Part shown: one piece after another, positions 40,893 through 49,704 of the stretch
How the letters are laid out: each line of letters starts with the position of its first letter
Numbering within the stretch: position 1 is the stretch's first letter
NCBI RefSeq assembly: GCF_026113935.1
Contig: NZ_JAPEUL010000009.1
Location: 764,501 to 828,500, forward strand
DNA from: Marinomonas rhodophyticola
Lineage (GTDB): Bacteria; Pseudomonadota; Gammaproteobacteria; Pseudomonadales; Marinomonadaceae
Length of the DNA: 64,000 nucleotides
Direction of reading: 5' to 3'
Position numbers and translations under genes: made by a program
Notes under the pieces: model-generated
Database searches by the model: none
Told to the model about the DNA's origin: nothing
The model's input: only the letters and a program-made list of their open reading frames with translations

Positions 40893-40967
40893 AAGAATCC
40901 CCCAATGACGCTATCTGTCTAACTAAAGAATATACAATTATTTGATGAAAATCGCATGTTTATTTTC

Positions 40968-41009
40968 TTGCTTCTCTTCTTTGAAATCTATATCGTACTA
41001 GTACATGAA
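40968..41009 (+). promoter_or_regulatory. Promoter with TrpR-like operator upstream of trpR-trpE
   Basis: The palindrome GTACTAGTAC at 40995-41004, within TATCGTACTAGTACATGAA, matches the core of TrpR operators (CTAG centre, GTAC arms). A possible -35 TTGCTT at 40968 and -10 TATCGT at 40991 are 17 bases apart, so the operator would cover the -10. It lies 34 bases before the trpR start. Confidence 0.65.
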
Positions 41010-41038
41010 TACAAACCTTCTTATGAGAGTTGAATCCT

Positions 41039-41269
41039 ATGAAGGACTTAATCCAGTTTTTAACCGAAGTAGACGATGAATTGGTGTTGGAGAAGCGTTT
41101 AAAAGTGCTGCTGACACCGAATGAAATCAGTGAAATGGTCAGTCGTTTGAAAATCATTGCCTTGTTAGACGAAGGCGTGCCGCAGCGAGACATTGCGAAA
41201 CAATTAGGTGTGGGTATTGCCACTGTGACCCGTGGTTCCCGAGCATTGAAGGAATTAAAAGAGATATGA
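41039..41269 (+). CDS. trpR: Trp repressor-family protein (TrpR/YerC-like)
   Basis: 76 residues from ATG 41039 (an in-frame TTG at 41030 is an alternative). The TrpR fold is clear: VLLTPNEISEMVSRLKI, then the helix-turn-helix VPQRDIAKQLGVGIATVTRG. E. coli TrpR is 108 residues; this one lacks the N-terminal arm and C-terminal helix length. Its stop overlaps the trpE start in ATGA. With the CTAG-centred operator directly upstream, it probably represses its own operon in response to tryptophan. Confidence 0.82.
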   Translation: MKDLIQFLTEVDDELVLEKRLKVLLTPNEISEMVSRLKIIALLDEGVPQRDIAKQLGVGIATVTRGSRALKELKEI

Positions 41270-42677
41270 GTTCATACAATAAAAAACCGCAGCGCATCAC
41301 GCTGCCGCGTAAGCCTAAGTACGTCACTATCAGTTCCGATTGCGATTTTTTTGACTTGTTTAAAAAGGTCGAGAAGCGTTTCGATCACTGTTTTATGTTG
41401 GAATCCCTTGGTGAAGAGAGCTTTATTTCCCGCCATTCGATCATTGGTTTTGACCCCGAAAAATTGATCTGGGCCGAAGGCAAGCAGTTGTTTATCCAAG
41501 AGCGTGACGGCAGCACTGAGTCTTATGAATCCGACAATCCGTATTATTTGCTGCGTGACATCGTGCCGCAGAATATTTTGTCGCGTGGTTTTGCGGGTGG
41601 TTTAACGGGTTATATCGGTTACGACAGCATGAACTATTTTGAGCCAACCTTGGATTTGCAATCGAGCGAGATGTTCGATGCCTTCCGTTTTGGTTTGTAC
41701 AAAGACGGTCTGATTCTGGACAAGATGACAGGTGAAGTTTTCTACTTCTACTACGACGACAATCGCGTTGATCTGGTACAAGAAATGATGTCTGCGCCAA
41801 CGCCAGAAAACGGCCCATTTGTGGTCACGCCGACAGGTGAGTCTATGAGCAAGGCGGATCACGCGAATGCCGTGGCTAAGGTGAAGCAAGATATCATTGA
41901 AGGTAAGATCTTCCAGTGCGAAGTGGGCTTTAAAAAATGGTTCGATATGGAAGGTGACACCATTAATTTGTATGAGCAGTTGCGTGAAGTGAACCCATCG
42001 CCGCAAATGTATTACATCAAGTTTGGTGAGCAAAAGGTGATCGGCGCGAAGCCTCAGAATTGTTGTTCCGAGTGCGCCAAGGGGAAATGGAAACCTTCCC
42101 ATTAGCAGGGACGGCGAAGCGTGGTAAAGACGCGGTGGAAGACACGGCACTGGCCCGTGCTTTGTTGAACGATCCGAAAGAAATTGCTGAGCACAATATG
42201 ATTGTCGATCTGCATCGTAACGATATTGGCCGTGTGGCGCGCTTCGGTACAGTAAAAGTACGTAGCTTGATGGACATTAAGCGTTTTAGTCATGTTCAGC
42301 ACATTTCTAGCGAAATCGTCGGCATTATGGCGGAAGATCACGACATGTTTTCGGCATTGGCGAGTAACTTTCCAGCGGGAACCTTGACTGGCGCACCGAA
42401 GATCGAAGCGATGAAGATCATCGATGATTTGGAAAACGATGGCCGTGGCCCTTACGGTGGCGCGGTGGGTCAGTTCTCTTTTAATGGCGATTGTATGTTT
42501 GCGATTCCGATTCGTACTGTGTTTGCCAAGGGCAACAAAGCCTATGTGCAAACCTGTGGCGGTAACGTATATGACTCAAACGCCGAAGACGAATACGAAG
42601 AGATCCAACGTAAATTTGCTGGCACCAAGCGGGTGTTAGACAGTTTTGCGCCAGCCAACACACAAGACAAAGCGTAA
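41266..42677 (+). CDS. trpE: Anthranilate synthase component I (frameshifted)
   Basis: About 470 residues after repair. The chorismate-utilising domain is seen in FAGGLTGYIGYDSMNYFEP, FQCEVGFKKWFD, FPLAGTAKRGKDAVED, RNDIGRVARFGTV and FPAGTLTGAPKIEAM. The break lies near 42052-42057: GCGAAGCCTCAGAATTG minus two bases gives AKPELLFRV, the expected motif; one missing base would also work. It converts chorismate and ammonia or glutamine to anthranilate. trpR upstream and trpG downstream favour TrpE over PabB. It is translationally coupled to trpR. Confidence 0.85.
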
Positions 42678-42688
42678 GGGAAGCCGAC

Positions 42689-43351
42689 ATGAAAGTGTAT
42701 ATTATCGACAACTACGATTCCTTCACGTACAACCTGTATCAGTTTATTGGTGAAGTATTAGAAACCGAAAAAAGCCGTGGCGAAATCGACGCGTTTGAAG
42801 TGATCGTAAAACGTAACGATGAAGTGACATTAGATGACATTCGTGCCGCCGCACCGGATCGCATTATTATCTCCCCAGGGCCAGGTTCCCCAGACGACAA
42901 GGCGTACTTTGGCGTGTGTGCAGACGTAATCTTGGAATTTGGCAAAACCATTCCATTGTTGGGTGTTTGCTTGGGAATGCAGGGTATTTGTCACGTATTT
43001 GGTGGTAGAGTGGTTAAAGCACCCTTGCCAATGCATGGTAAAACCAGCCCGATCACTCACAATAGCGAAGGTATTTTTCATGACATTCCTGACCAGCTGG
43101 AAGTGATGCGCTATCACTCGCTTATTGCCGAAGCAGAAAGCTTCCCTGATGTGCTAGAGGTCACCGCGTCCGTTGGTGAGTTAAAACAAGCTGACTTCAA
43201 GGACCTCGCGACGATCCACAAAGGCGGCAAGTTTGAGCTGATGGGCGTGCGTCACAAAGAATACCCGATCCAAGGCATTCAATTTCACCCAGAATCCTTC
43301 GCAACAGAAGGCGGAAAAGACCTGATCAAAAACTTCTTATTTCAGGTTTGA
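42689..43351 (+). CDS. trpG: Anthranilate synthase component II (glutamine amidotransferase)
   Basis: 220 residues. Class I glutamine amidotransferase: YDSFTYNLYQFIGE, ISPGPGSPDD, nucleophile Cys in LLGVCLGMQGICHVFGG, and the His-Glu pair in GIQFHPESF. It releases ammonia from glutamine for TrpE. It starts 11 bases after trpE with AAGGGAAG upstream. No trpD, trpC, trpB or trpA follows, so the rest of the pathway lies elsewhere. In some bacteria the same subunit serves PabB. Confidence 0.92.
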   Translation: MKVYIIDNYDSFTYNLYQFIGEVLETEKSRGEIDAFEVIVKRNDEVTLDDIRAAAPDRIIISPGPGSPDDKAYFGVCADVILEFGKTIPLLGVCLGMQGICHVFGGRVVKAPLPMHGKTSPITHNSEGIFHDIPDQLEVMRYHSLIAEAESFPDVLEVTASVGELKQADFKDLATIHKGGKFELMGVRHKEYPIQGIQFHPESFATEGGKDLIKNFLFQV

Positions 43352-43388
43352 TGAGTTCGAAAAGACTCGACTCTTGAAGTAATCGAAA

Positions 43389-43420
43389 AGCAGTGCTCAT
43401 TGATGGGTGCTGTTTTTTTG
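43389..43420 (+). terminator. Probable terminator after trpG
   Basis: AGCAGTGCTC-ATTGAT-GGGTGCTGTTTTTTT: an imperfect stem of about 8-9 bp with a 7-T run, 40 bases after the trpG stop. Confidence 0.65.
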
Positions 43421-43484
43421 AATTGAAAATACAGCTTTAAGGCTATATAGTTTATAAGCTATTATTTTGTATGAAAGGGAATTT

Positions 43485-43841
43485 ATGTGGAGTATAGAAA
43501 CAACGGATGTGTTTGATGAATGGTTTGAAGCCTTAGATGATATTGATAAAGAAAACGTGTTAGCAACACTACTTTTGCTACAGCAAAAAGGGCCGCAATT
43601 ATCTAGGCCTTATGCTGATGCCGTGCATGGCTCGAAGTTCAGTAATATGAAAGAGCTAAGAACGCAAAGTAAGGGGAATCCTATTCGCTCGTTCTATGCC
43701 TTCAATCCAAGCAGAACGGGTATTTTATTGTGTGCTGGTGAGAAAACAGGGAAAGATAAGCGATTTTATGAGCAGATGATTCCAGTTGCAGATAAAGAAT
43801 TTGAAAAACATCTACTAGACCTAAAAAGTCGAGGTGAGTAA
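43485..43841 (+). CDS. HigB/Gp49-family toxin of a type II toxin-antitoxin pair
   Basis: 118 residues starting at ATG 43485. RelE-fold HigB-like (Gp49) pattern: VFDEWFEALDDIDKENVLATL, GSKFSNMKELRTQSKGNPIRS, FYAFNPSRTGILLCAGEK, KRFYEQMIPVADKEF. The family cleaves mRNA on the ribosome. The toxin comes first and overlaps the antitoxin start by one base (TAATG), the usual hig order. Confidence 0.87.
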   Translation: MWSIETTDVFDEWFEALDDIDKENVLATLLLLQQKGPQLSRPYADAVHGSKFSNMKELRTQSKGNPIRSFYAFNPSRTGILLCAGEKTGKDKRFYEQMIPVADKEFEKHLLDLKSRGE

Positions 43842-44143
43842 TGGCTAGAACACTTGATAAATTAATTTCAGATCAGAAGCCTGAAATAGTAAAAAATGCC
43901 CGTAAAAAAGCAGAGGATATGGTACTTGGCATTCATCTGTCCCAGTTACGTGAACGCATGCAAATCACTCAAGAAGATATGGCAAAAACGCTGGGCGTGA
44001 AGCAACCGACGATTGCGGGAATGGAACGCAAAGGCCGAGATGTAAAGCTATCTACTTTAAAGCGTTATGTAGAAGGCGCTGGTGGCAAACTAACCGTGGA
44101 TGTCGAATTGCCAGATGGCAGCCATTATGGGTTTAATTTATAA
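43841..44143 (+). CDS. HigA-family antitoxin (XRE helix-turn-helix)
   Basis: 100 residues. The Cro/C1-type HTH MQITQEDMAKTLGVKQPTIAGMERKG is in the middle, preceded by a helical N-terminus. Such antitoxins bind the HigB toxin and repress the operon. Coupled to the toxin gene by the TAATG overlap. The C-terminal GGKLTVDVELPDGSHYGFNL resembles other HigA of this subgroup. Confidence 0.87.
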   Translation: MARTLDKLISDQKPEIVKNARKKAEDMVLGIHLSQLRERMQITQEDMAKTLGVKQPTIAGMERKGRDVKLSTLKRYVEGAGGKLTVDVELPDGSHYGFNL

Positions 44144-44153
44144 GGCAGTGTAA

Positions 44154-44348
44154 CTATAAGTTCTTATTCCTAGCACGAACTTTTGCCTTAAAATCTTCCA
44201 TCTGAGCATTGGCTTCTTCGTTCGACACAAATACAGCAAGGCCGTTTTCCATACGATCGAAAGCGGTGTTAACTTGTTGTGTTAACCAAGTATCGTGAGA
44301 TATTGGGTCATCTATTTTATCCGCTTCAAATGTCACTTTAGATGTCAT
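44154..44348 (-). CDS. Small antitoxin-like protein (orphan)
   Basis: 64 residues, acidic to neutral. The pattern FEADKIDDPISHDTWLTQQV followed by AFDRMENG and FVSNEEANAQMEDFKAKVRA resembles short ParD/RelB-type antitoxins or stability proteins, with the second half for toxin binding. No toxin gene adjoins it on the same strand; the ElyC-like gene lies three bases upstream. Convergent with the HigBA pair. Confidence 0.6.
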   Translation of the reverse strand: MTSKVTFEADKIDDPISHDTWLTQQVNTAFDRMENGLAVFVSNEEANAQMEDFKAKVRARNKNL

Positions 44349-44351
44349 TGC

Positions 44352-45085
44352 TTACTCCTTAATCCATTGCCAGCCACGTCCAAGCCATTCGTAAAAGGCG
44401 CGTTGGCTTTTGTAGGCGGCATTGGCGTCGATTTGCCAGTCACTTTTTTCTGAGCCTAAGTACAGGGCGGGCGCAGGAATGATGTTGATGCCGGCTTTTT
44501 CGAAGAAGATAGACGCACGTTTCAGGTGTGACGCTTCGGTAACCAGCGCGGCTTGTTTTCCATCTAGATAGGGTTTCATGCTCTTGGCTTCCTCTTCGGT
44601 GTCTTTGGCGAGAGGGAAGGCTTTAATTCGGTTGGGTTGTACGCCTAATTCTATGGCTGCTCGGCGCATGATTTCTGCGTGAGGTTCGGTCATTTCTCCG
44701 GAGTAACCAGACACGAATAATTGCGCGTTGGGGTTGGCTTTTAAAATGCGCAGACCTTCTTCGAGGCGAAATAGGGCGCTGTTGCCTAGCTGCATAATTT
44801 CAGGCGTGTTGCTGAGGTCTTTATGGCCGCTGCCTAGGACGATAACAACATCCACGGGTTGTTGAATATCAAACACAGGGAAGTCATGTTCTACCGTAGC
44901 GATGAGTTTATCCGCCACCGGGCCCAGCTGGTCAAGCCTAATAAAAGTATGGCGCAGAATAGAAGTAGCTTGGCGAACTTCGGGCATTTCTTCATCAAGA
45001 AAAACGCTAGTAACATCGCCAGTAAAGTGAGGGGAATAGGCATCAGCATCATGCCGATGATTTTCTTGAGGTAAAAAAGTGCCAT
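44352..45085 (-). CDS. ElyC/YdcF-like DUF218 membrane protein (frameshifted)
   Basis: About 244 residues after repair, from ATG 45085 (GTG at 45091 as alternative). Two N-terminal membrane helices (LYLKKIIGMMLMPIP-like segment and LLLFCAILLLGL) precede a DUF218 domain: VDVVIVLGSGHKD, LFVSGYSGEMTEPHAE and AALVTEASHLKRA. Size and layout fit ElyC (YcbC), an envelope biogenesis factor linked to peptidoglycan precursor metabolism. The break is in a C-run near 44923; one more C gives LTSWAPVADKLIATV. Confidence 0.77.
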
Positions 45086-45239
45086 GCCCACGGTTTGATA
45101 TCCCTTAAATCAGGTCATTTTAGCATGCAGGGATCATAAAGGAGTATGCTGCTCGCTTAAAGGATTGTATTAAGCTTTGTTTTCTATTGTGTTTTGTCGG
45201 TATTATTTTGCCTATCCAGTTTCAACGTAAGGACACAAG

Positions 45240-45704
45240 ATGTTTACCATTCGCCCTGCCGATTTTCCACAAGACAATGACAATGTATTGGCTATCTTTC
45301 GTGAGTATATTACGTCGGCGCCAGTTAGCTTGGACTATCAGCAAAATGAACAAGAGTTTGCTGTTTTAGATGAAAAATACTCACATCCTAAGGGGATGGT
45401 TTTACTGATCTGGAAAGATAATGAGGTCGTCGGCTGCGGGGCTTTTCGTCGAGTAGACGAGAAGGTATGTGAAATGAAACGTGTTTATGTTCGTCCTAGC
45501 GAGCGCGGCCATCAATTAGGTGAGAGGCTGGTGACTAGGTTAATGGAATGCGCCAAGCAACATGGTTATCAGCGTATGTGTCTTGATGTTTTGGCGGATT
45601 TTGACACTGCACGACGTTTGTATGTCCGCTTGGGTTTTGAACCTTGTGATCCGGTGAGTTACAACCCCATTCCAGGAACGCATTTTTTAGGGTGTGATTT
45701 GTGA
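45240..45704 (+). CDS. GNAT-family N-acetyltransferase
   Basis: 154 residues. The GNAT fold shows VVGCGAFRRVDEKVCEMKRV (beta4), VRPSERGHQLGERLVTRLM (the acetyl-CoA pyrophosphate loop, with Q/RxxGxG-like HQLGERL) and CLDVLADFDTARRLYVRLGF. Acceptor unknown. The start of the SGNH hydrolase overlaps its stop by four bases, so they are one unit. Confidence 0.85.
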   Translation: MFTIRPADFPQDNDNVLAIFREYITSAPVSLDYQQNEQEFAVLDEKYSHPKGMVLLIWKDNEVVGCGAFRRVDEKVCEMKRVYVRPSERGHQLGERLVTRLMECAKQHGYQRMCLDVLADFDTARRLYVRLGFEPCDPVSYNPIPGTHFLGCDL

Positions 45705-46432
45705 TGAAAGCAGCAAAGCAATTACCGACGGAGCCTTTATCTATCAAGGCCATGCCACAAGAAACCCTTTGGTGGTTACCTCGCCATGAGGAAAAGCTCG
45801 CAGAAAAAGATGCCATGGAGCGAGTGGATTTAGTGTTCCTTGGGGATTCCATCACGCAAGCTTGGGAGAAAGAAGGGGCGGATGCGTGGGATGTCTATTA
45901 TCGCCCAAGGAATGCGCTAAATCTGGGTTTTAACGGGGATAAAACAGAGAATGTATTATGGCGACTTGCCCATGGGGAGCTTGATAATATTGCGCCTAAG
46001 CTGTTGGTATTGTTGATCGGTACAAACAACTCTGGTCATCGCATGGACAAGGCCGAAGACACGGCGTTAGGTATTAAGCAGATCCTGTCTGTATTGGCAG
46101 AAAAGCTACCACAGACTAAAGTATTGCTTTTGGGCATTTTCCCTCGTAGCGCGAAACCAACGCAAAAGCTTCGTAAGTTGAATGACGAAGTGAATCAGAT
46201 TATTTGCACTTATGCGGATGATAAAAGAGTGTTTTTTCGTGATATAAATTCTGTTTTTTTAGATGAAGACGGTCATCTAATCAGTGATGTAATGAATGAC
46301 TTTTTGCATCCCAACTCGAGTCAATATCAGGTTTTTGCAGAGGCGATAGAACCTTATGTTGCTCAATTGATGACGTCAGATTTGTCGAATGCTTTAAACC
46401 ATCTAAGTAGTAATACGGAGTCTTCTACGTAG
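45701..46432 (+). CDS. SGNH/GDSL hydrolase, PAF-acetylhydrolase-like
   Basis: 243 residues. Block I VFLGDSITQAW with the catalytic Ser, the Gly of LNLGFNGDKTENVLWRL (block II), LLIGTNNSGH (block III) and FLHPNSSQYQVF (block V, Asp/His dyad region) are all present. No clear signal peptide, so cytosolic. It is likely an esterase or acylhydrolase; substrate unknown. Coupled to the upstream GNAT gene. Confidence 0.83.
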   Translation: MMKAAKQLPTEPLSIKAMPQETLWWLPRHEEKLAEKDAMERVDLVFLGDSITQAWEKEGADAWDVYYRPRNALNLGFNGDKTENVLWRLAHGELDNIAPKLLVLLIGTNNSGHRMDKAEDTALGIKQILSVLAEKLPQTKVLLLGIFPRSAKPTQKLRKLNDEVNQIICTYADDKRVFFRDINSVFLDEDGHLISDVMNDFLHPNSSQYQVFAEAIEPYVAQLMTSDLSNALNHLSSNTESST

Positions 46433-46544
46433 TTTCCGCTTTCTTATTCGGTATTCTTACGAATTGTTTACACTTTTCATTCGCGTGATTATTTGTCCTG
46501 CTCGATCTTAAAAAAAACAATAAGACCACAGGACGATAAAACTG

Positions 46545-47630
46545 ATGAAATCTTTAAAACTCACCACGCTGGTTGCGGCGACGGCCGTAACACTTAGTGC
46601 TTTTTCTTTGCCTGCATTGGCAGCGGAAAAAGTATACAAACTGACCATGGCTGAAACTTGGGCCTCTAATTTCCCTATCTTTGGTGATGCACCAAGAAAC
46701 ATGGCGCGTATTGCGGATGAAATGTCTGGCGGCCGTTTAAAAATCACCATTGATTCTGCCAACAAACACAAAGCTCCTTTGGGTGTGTTTGACATGGTGC
46801 GTTCTGGTCAGTACGACATGGGCCATTCTGCGTCTTACTATTGGAAAGGCAAGGTGCCAAATACCCTGTATTTTACTACCATGCCATTTGGCATGATCAC
46901 GCCTGAGCAGTACGGTTGGTTCTATTATGGCGGCGGTATGGATCTGATGCAGAAGGTGTATCAACCGTTTGGCTTGCTGTCTTTCCCTGGTGGTAATACA
47001 GGCAACCAAATGGGCGGCTGGTTCCAAAAAGAGATCAACAGCGTTGACGACCTTAAAGGTTTAAAAATGCGTATCCCAGGCTTCGCGGGTGAAGTCATGG
47101 CGAAGTTGGGTGCTAGTCCGACCAATATTGCGGTTGGAGAGCTTTATACCGCTTTGGAGCGTCGCACCATCGATGCCCTAGAGTGGGTAGGACCGTCATT
47201 GGACATGGATCTTGGCTTCCATAAAATCGCGCCTTATTACTACACTGGTTGGCATGAGCCAGCAACAGAACTGCAATTTTTGGTTAACGAACGTTCTTGG
47301 AAAAAATTACCCGACGATCTTCGTGAAATCTTGCGTACTTCTATGAAGCTCGCGTCTTACGACATGTACATTCAGTCTTATCATGAAAGTGCTGAGAACT
47401 GGTCTAAGATGTCAACAGAATACCCAGATGTGCAAATCAAAACTTTTCCAAAAGAAGTATTACAGGCAATGAAAAATGCCAACCAAGAGTTGCTTGAAGA
47501 AGCGGCAGCTAAAGACCCGTTGGCTAAGGAAATTTTGGATTCTCAAGCGGCTTATCTTAAAAAGGTTCGCGTTTGGACCAATATCTCTGACCGTGCCTAC
47601 CTAGACAGTATTGACAGTTTAGCGGACTAA
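46545..47630 (+). CDS. dctP: TRAP transporter substrate-binding protein (DctP family, TakP-like)
   Basis: 361 residues. Signal peptide, residues 1-27 (SAFSLPALAAE). The DctP fold is seen in MRIPGFAGEVMAKLGASP, VGELYTALERRTIDALEWVG and YYTGWHEPATELQFLVNE. The block PGGNTGNQMGGWFQKEI and the overall pattern resemble TakP-type proteins for alpha-keto acids or lactate, so a 2-oxo acid is a plausible ligand. Periplasmic. A strong hairpin separates it from dctQ. Confidence 0.88.
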   Translation: MKSLKLTTLVAATAVTLSAFSLPALAAEKVYKLTMAETWASNFPIFGDAPRNMARIADEMSGGRLKITIDSANKHKAPLGVFDMVRSGQYDMGHSASYYWKGKVPNTLYFTTMPFGMITPEQYGWFYYGGGMDLMQKVYQPFGLLSFPGGNTGNQMGGWFQKEINSVDDLKGLKMRIPGFAGEVMAKLGASPTNIAVGELYTALERRTIDALEWVGPSLDMDLGFHKIAPYYYTGWHEPATELQFLVNERSWKKLPDDLREILRTSMKLASYDMYIQSYHESAENWSKMSTEYPDVQIKTFPKEVLQAMKNANQELLEEAAAKDPLAKEILDSQAAYLKKVRVWTNISDRAYLDSIDSLAD

Positions 47631-47638
47631 AACCTCCC

Positions 47639-47674
47639 AGCATGGCGAATAAGAACCCTTCGCCATGCTTTTTT
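47639..47674 (+). terminator. Hairpin between dctP and dctQ
   Basis: AGCATGGCGAA and TTCGCCATGCT form a perfect 11-bp stem around a 9-base loop, followed by T6. It lies eight bases after the dctP stop and probably lowers expression of the membrane subunits relative to the binding protein. Confidence 0.85.
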
Positions 47675-47739
47675 CTAGAAGCAACTTTTGCAACATGCCA
47701 CAAGCATACACATTCTGCAGAACTTGCTAGGAGTTTGTT

Positions 47740-48278
47740 ATGTTTTTGATCGGTCTAGAACGAGGCATTACTCGTTTCTCTAACTTCCTTGGCGTGCTAT
47801 CAACCCTGTTGTTTATCGCCTTACTTTTTAATGTTTTTTATGACGTTTTGATGCGCTATGCCTTCAATAATGTATCGATCGGGATGCAAGAGTTGGAGTG
47901 GCATTTGTATGCAGCGATTTTTTTGTTGGGTATTCCCTATGGAATTCAGCATGGCGGCCATGTTCGTGTGGATTTGATTTATGAAAACTTGTCAATCCGT
48001 GGCAAAGCATGGATTGATTTATTTGGTTGTGTGTTTTTTCTTATCCCTTTTGCGTTGCTGGTTGGTTATTACGGCGTAGGCTTTGCTCATGAAGCTTATG
48101 CGCTTGGTGAAACCAGTGGTGATCCGGTGGGTTACCTTATCGCTGGATTATTAAAGCGGTGATTCCGTTTGCCTTTTTTTCTATGGCGATCAGTGGTTTG
48201 GGGATGATTATTCGCTGCATTAATGTGCTGCGTGGCGTCAGTGAAGAAGGCTTTTCACATCCGCCGATTCAACATTGA
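47740..48278 (+). CDS. dctQ: TRAP transporter small permease DctQ (frameshifted)
   Basis: About 180 residues after repair, four membrane helices. Blocks typical of DctQ are QELEWHLYAAIFLLGIPYGIQ, HGGHVRVDLIYENLS and, after repair, GGLPYRWIIKAVIPFAFFSM. The break near 48126 (GATCCGGTGGG) lacks one G; adding it gives DPGGLPYRW. The restored stop is at 48276. It works with DctM. Confidence 0.85.
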
Positions 48279-48311
48279 TTCTTGTCACCATTTTAAGCTT
48301 GTAGGTTATTT

Positions 48312-49601
48312 ATGATTGGAATAATCATGTTTTTTGTTGCCCTAGTCATGCTGTTACTAGGCTTTCCTGTCGCCTTTACCTTTGGTGGTATCGCTTTAAT
48401 CTTCGGTGTTTTTGCGGAAGGTTTTGATATGTTTGCCTTTATGCCGTTTCGCATTCAGAGCTACATGGAAAATACCGTAATGATGGCGGTGCCTTTGTTT
48501 GTTTTCATGGGCATCGTGCTGCAAAAAACCAAATTGGCAGAACAGCTGCTAGAAGCCATGGGCAAACTGTTTGGTGGCGTTCGTGGTGGTTTGGCGATAT
48601 CTACCGTGTTAGTGGGGGCTTTGTTAGCGGCGTCTACCGGTGTGGTGGGGGCCAGTGTGGTGGCCATGGGATTGATCTCTCTACCTGTGATGCTGAAGTA
48701 TAACTACAGTAAATCTTTAGCATGTGGGACGATTTGCGCATCAGGGACGCTGGGGCAAATTATTCCTCCTTCGATTATTTTGATCATCCTAGGCGATGTT
48801 ATTCGTATTCCAGTAGGGGATTTGTTTCAAGCGGCGTTGCTGCCAGGTATGGTGCTGATCGGCTGCTATATTGTGTACATTTTGATTTTGACTTTTTTGA
48901 AGCCTGAATTAGCGCCTGCTATGCCACAAGAGCTAGATGGTGAGACTCGCGCCCAACAAATTCGCAGTGCTTTAAAAGCGATTATTCCGCCATTGGCTTT
49001 GGTATTAATCGTTTTGGGATCTATTTTTACGGGTATTGCGACGCCAACAGAGTCATCTGCGTTGGGGGGAGTGGGTGCTATTATTTTGGCGCTTTTTTAC
49101 CGTCAATTTAGCTGGAAAATGCTTTATGACAGTGGTTTAGAAACGGTCAAAGTAACGGCCATGGTGTTCGCTATCCTGATGGGGGCAACGGCCTTCTCGA
49201 TGGCCTTCAGTTATACCGGTGGTGATGCAATAGTTGAAGAAGTGTTGCTTAATCTACCCGGCGAAAAATGGGGCTTTATTATCTTAGCGATGGTTGCCAT
49301 TTTAGTGTTGGGTTTTTTTATCGACTTTGTTGAGATTGCCTTCATTATTGTGCCAATCTTGGTGCCTGTGGCGGAAGCATTAGGGATTAACATGGTGTGG
49401 TTCGCGATCTTGATTGCGATGAATTTGCAGACCTCTTTTTTAACGCCTCCTTTCGGGTTCAGCTTATTTTATTTAAAAGGCGTCGCTCCTAAGTCGGTGC
49501 GTACAATGCATATTTATAAAGGCGTAACGCCGTTTATTTTGATCCAGATCTTAGTTTTAGTCAGTATTATGATCTTTCCTGAATGGTATGGGATGCACTA
49601 A
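48312..49601 (+). CDS. dctM: TRAP transporter large permease DctM
   Basis: 429 residues, about twelve membrane helices. Typical blocks: LLLGFPVAFTFGGIALIFG, STGVVGASVVAMGLISLP, CASGTLGQIIPPSIILIILG and ATPTESSALGGVGA. The sodium-coupled transport subunit. Intact. Followed by a strong hairpin, then the two-component genes. Confidence 0.92.
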   Translation: MIGIIMFFVALVMLLLGFPVAFTFGGIALIFGVFAEGFDMFAFMPFRIQSYMENTVMMAVPLFVFMGIVLQKTKLAEQLLEAMGKLFGGVRGGLAISTVLVGALLAASTGVVGASVVAMGLISLPVMLKYNYSKSLACGTICASGTLGQIIPPSIILIILGDVIRIPVGDLFQAALLPGMVLIGCYIVYILILTFLKPELAPAMPQELDGETRAQQIRSALKAIIPPLALVLIVLGSIFTGIATPTESSALGGVGAIILALFYRQFSWKMLYDSGLETVKVTAMVFAILMGATAFSMAFSYTGGDAIVEEVLLNLPGEKWGFIILAMVAILVLGFFIDFVEIAFIIVPILVPVAEALGINMVWFAILIAMNLQTSFLTPPFGFSLFYLKGVAPKSVRTMHIYKGVTPFILIQILVLVSIMIFPEWYGMH

Positions 49602-49622
49602 TTCTGTTTTTATTATGTAATA

Positions 49623-49652
49623 GAGAAAAGCGGACAAGAGTCCGCTTTTCTC
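49623..49652. terminator. Hairpin after dctM
   Basis: GAGAAAAGCGGAC-AAGA-GTCCGCTTTTCTC is a perfect 13-bp stem with a 4-base loop, 21 bases after the dctM stop. The T-rich part is inside the right arm. Confidence 0.85.
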
Positions 49653-49704
49653 GTATGCGCCGTTTTATTCGGTGACCTTATAATAATAAAAAAGGTCTTT
49701 CTCC

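Noticed and set aside
41266-42677. Aminodeoxychorismate synthase (pabB) instead of trpE
   Set aside because: Coupling to trpR and trpG favours trpE. Residue-level discrimination was not possible by eye, so this remains a minor alternative.
42739-43117. Antisense open frames inside trpG, and similar ones throughout
   Set aside because: They lie opposite strongly conserved genes, have no recognisable motifs and no ribosome sites; they are shadows of the real frames.
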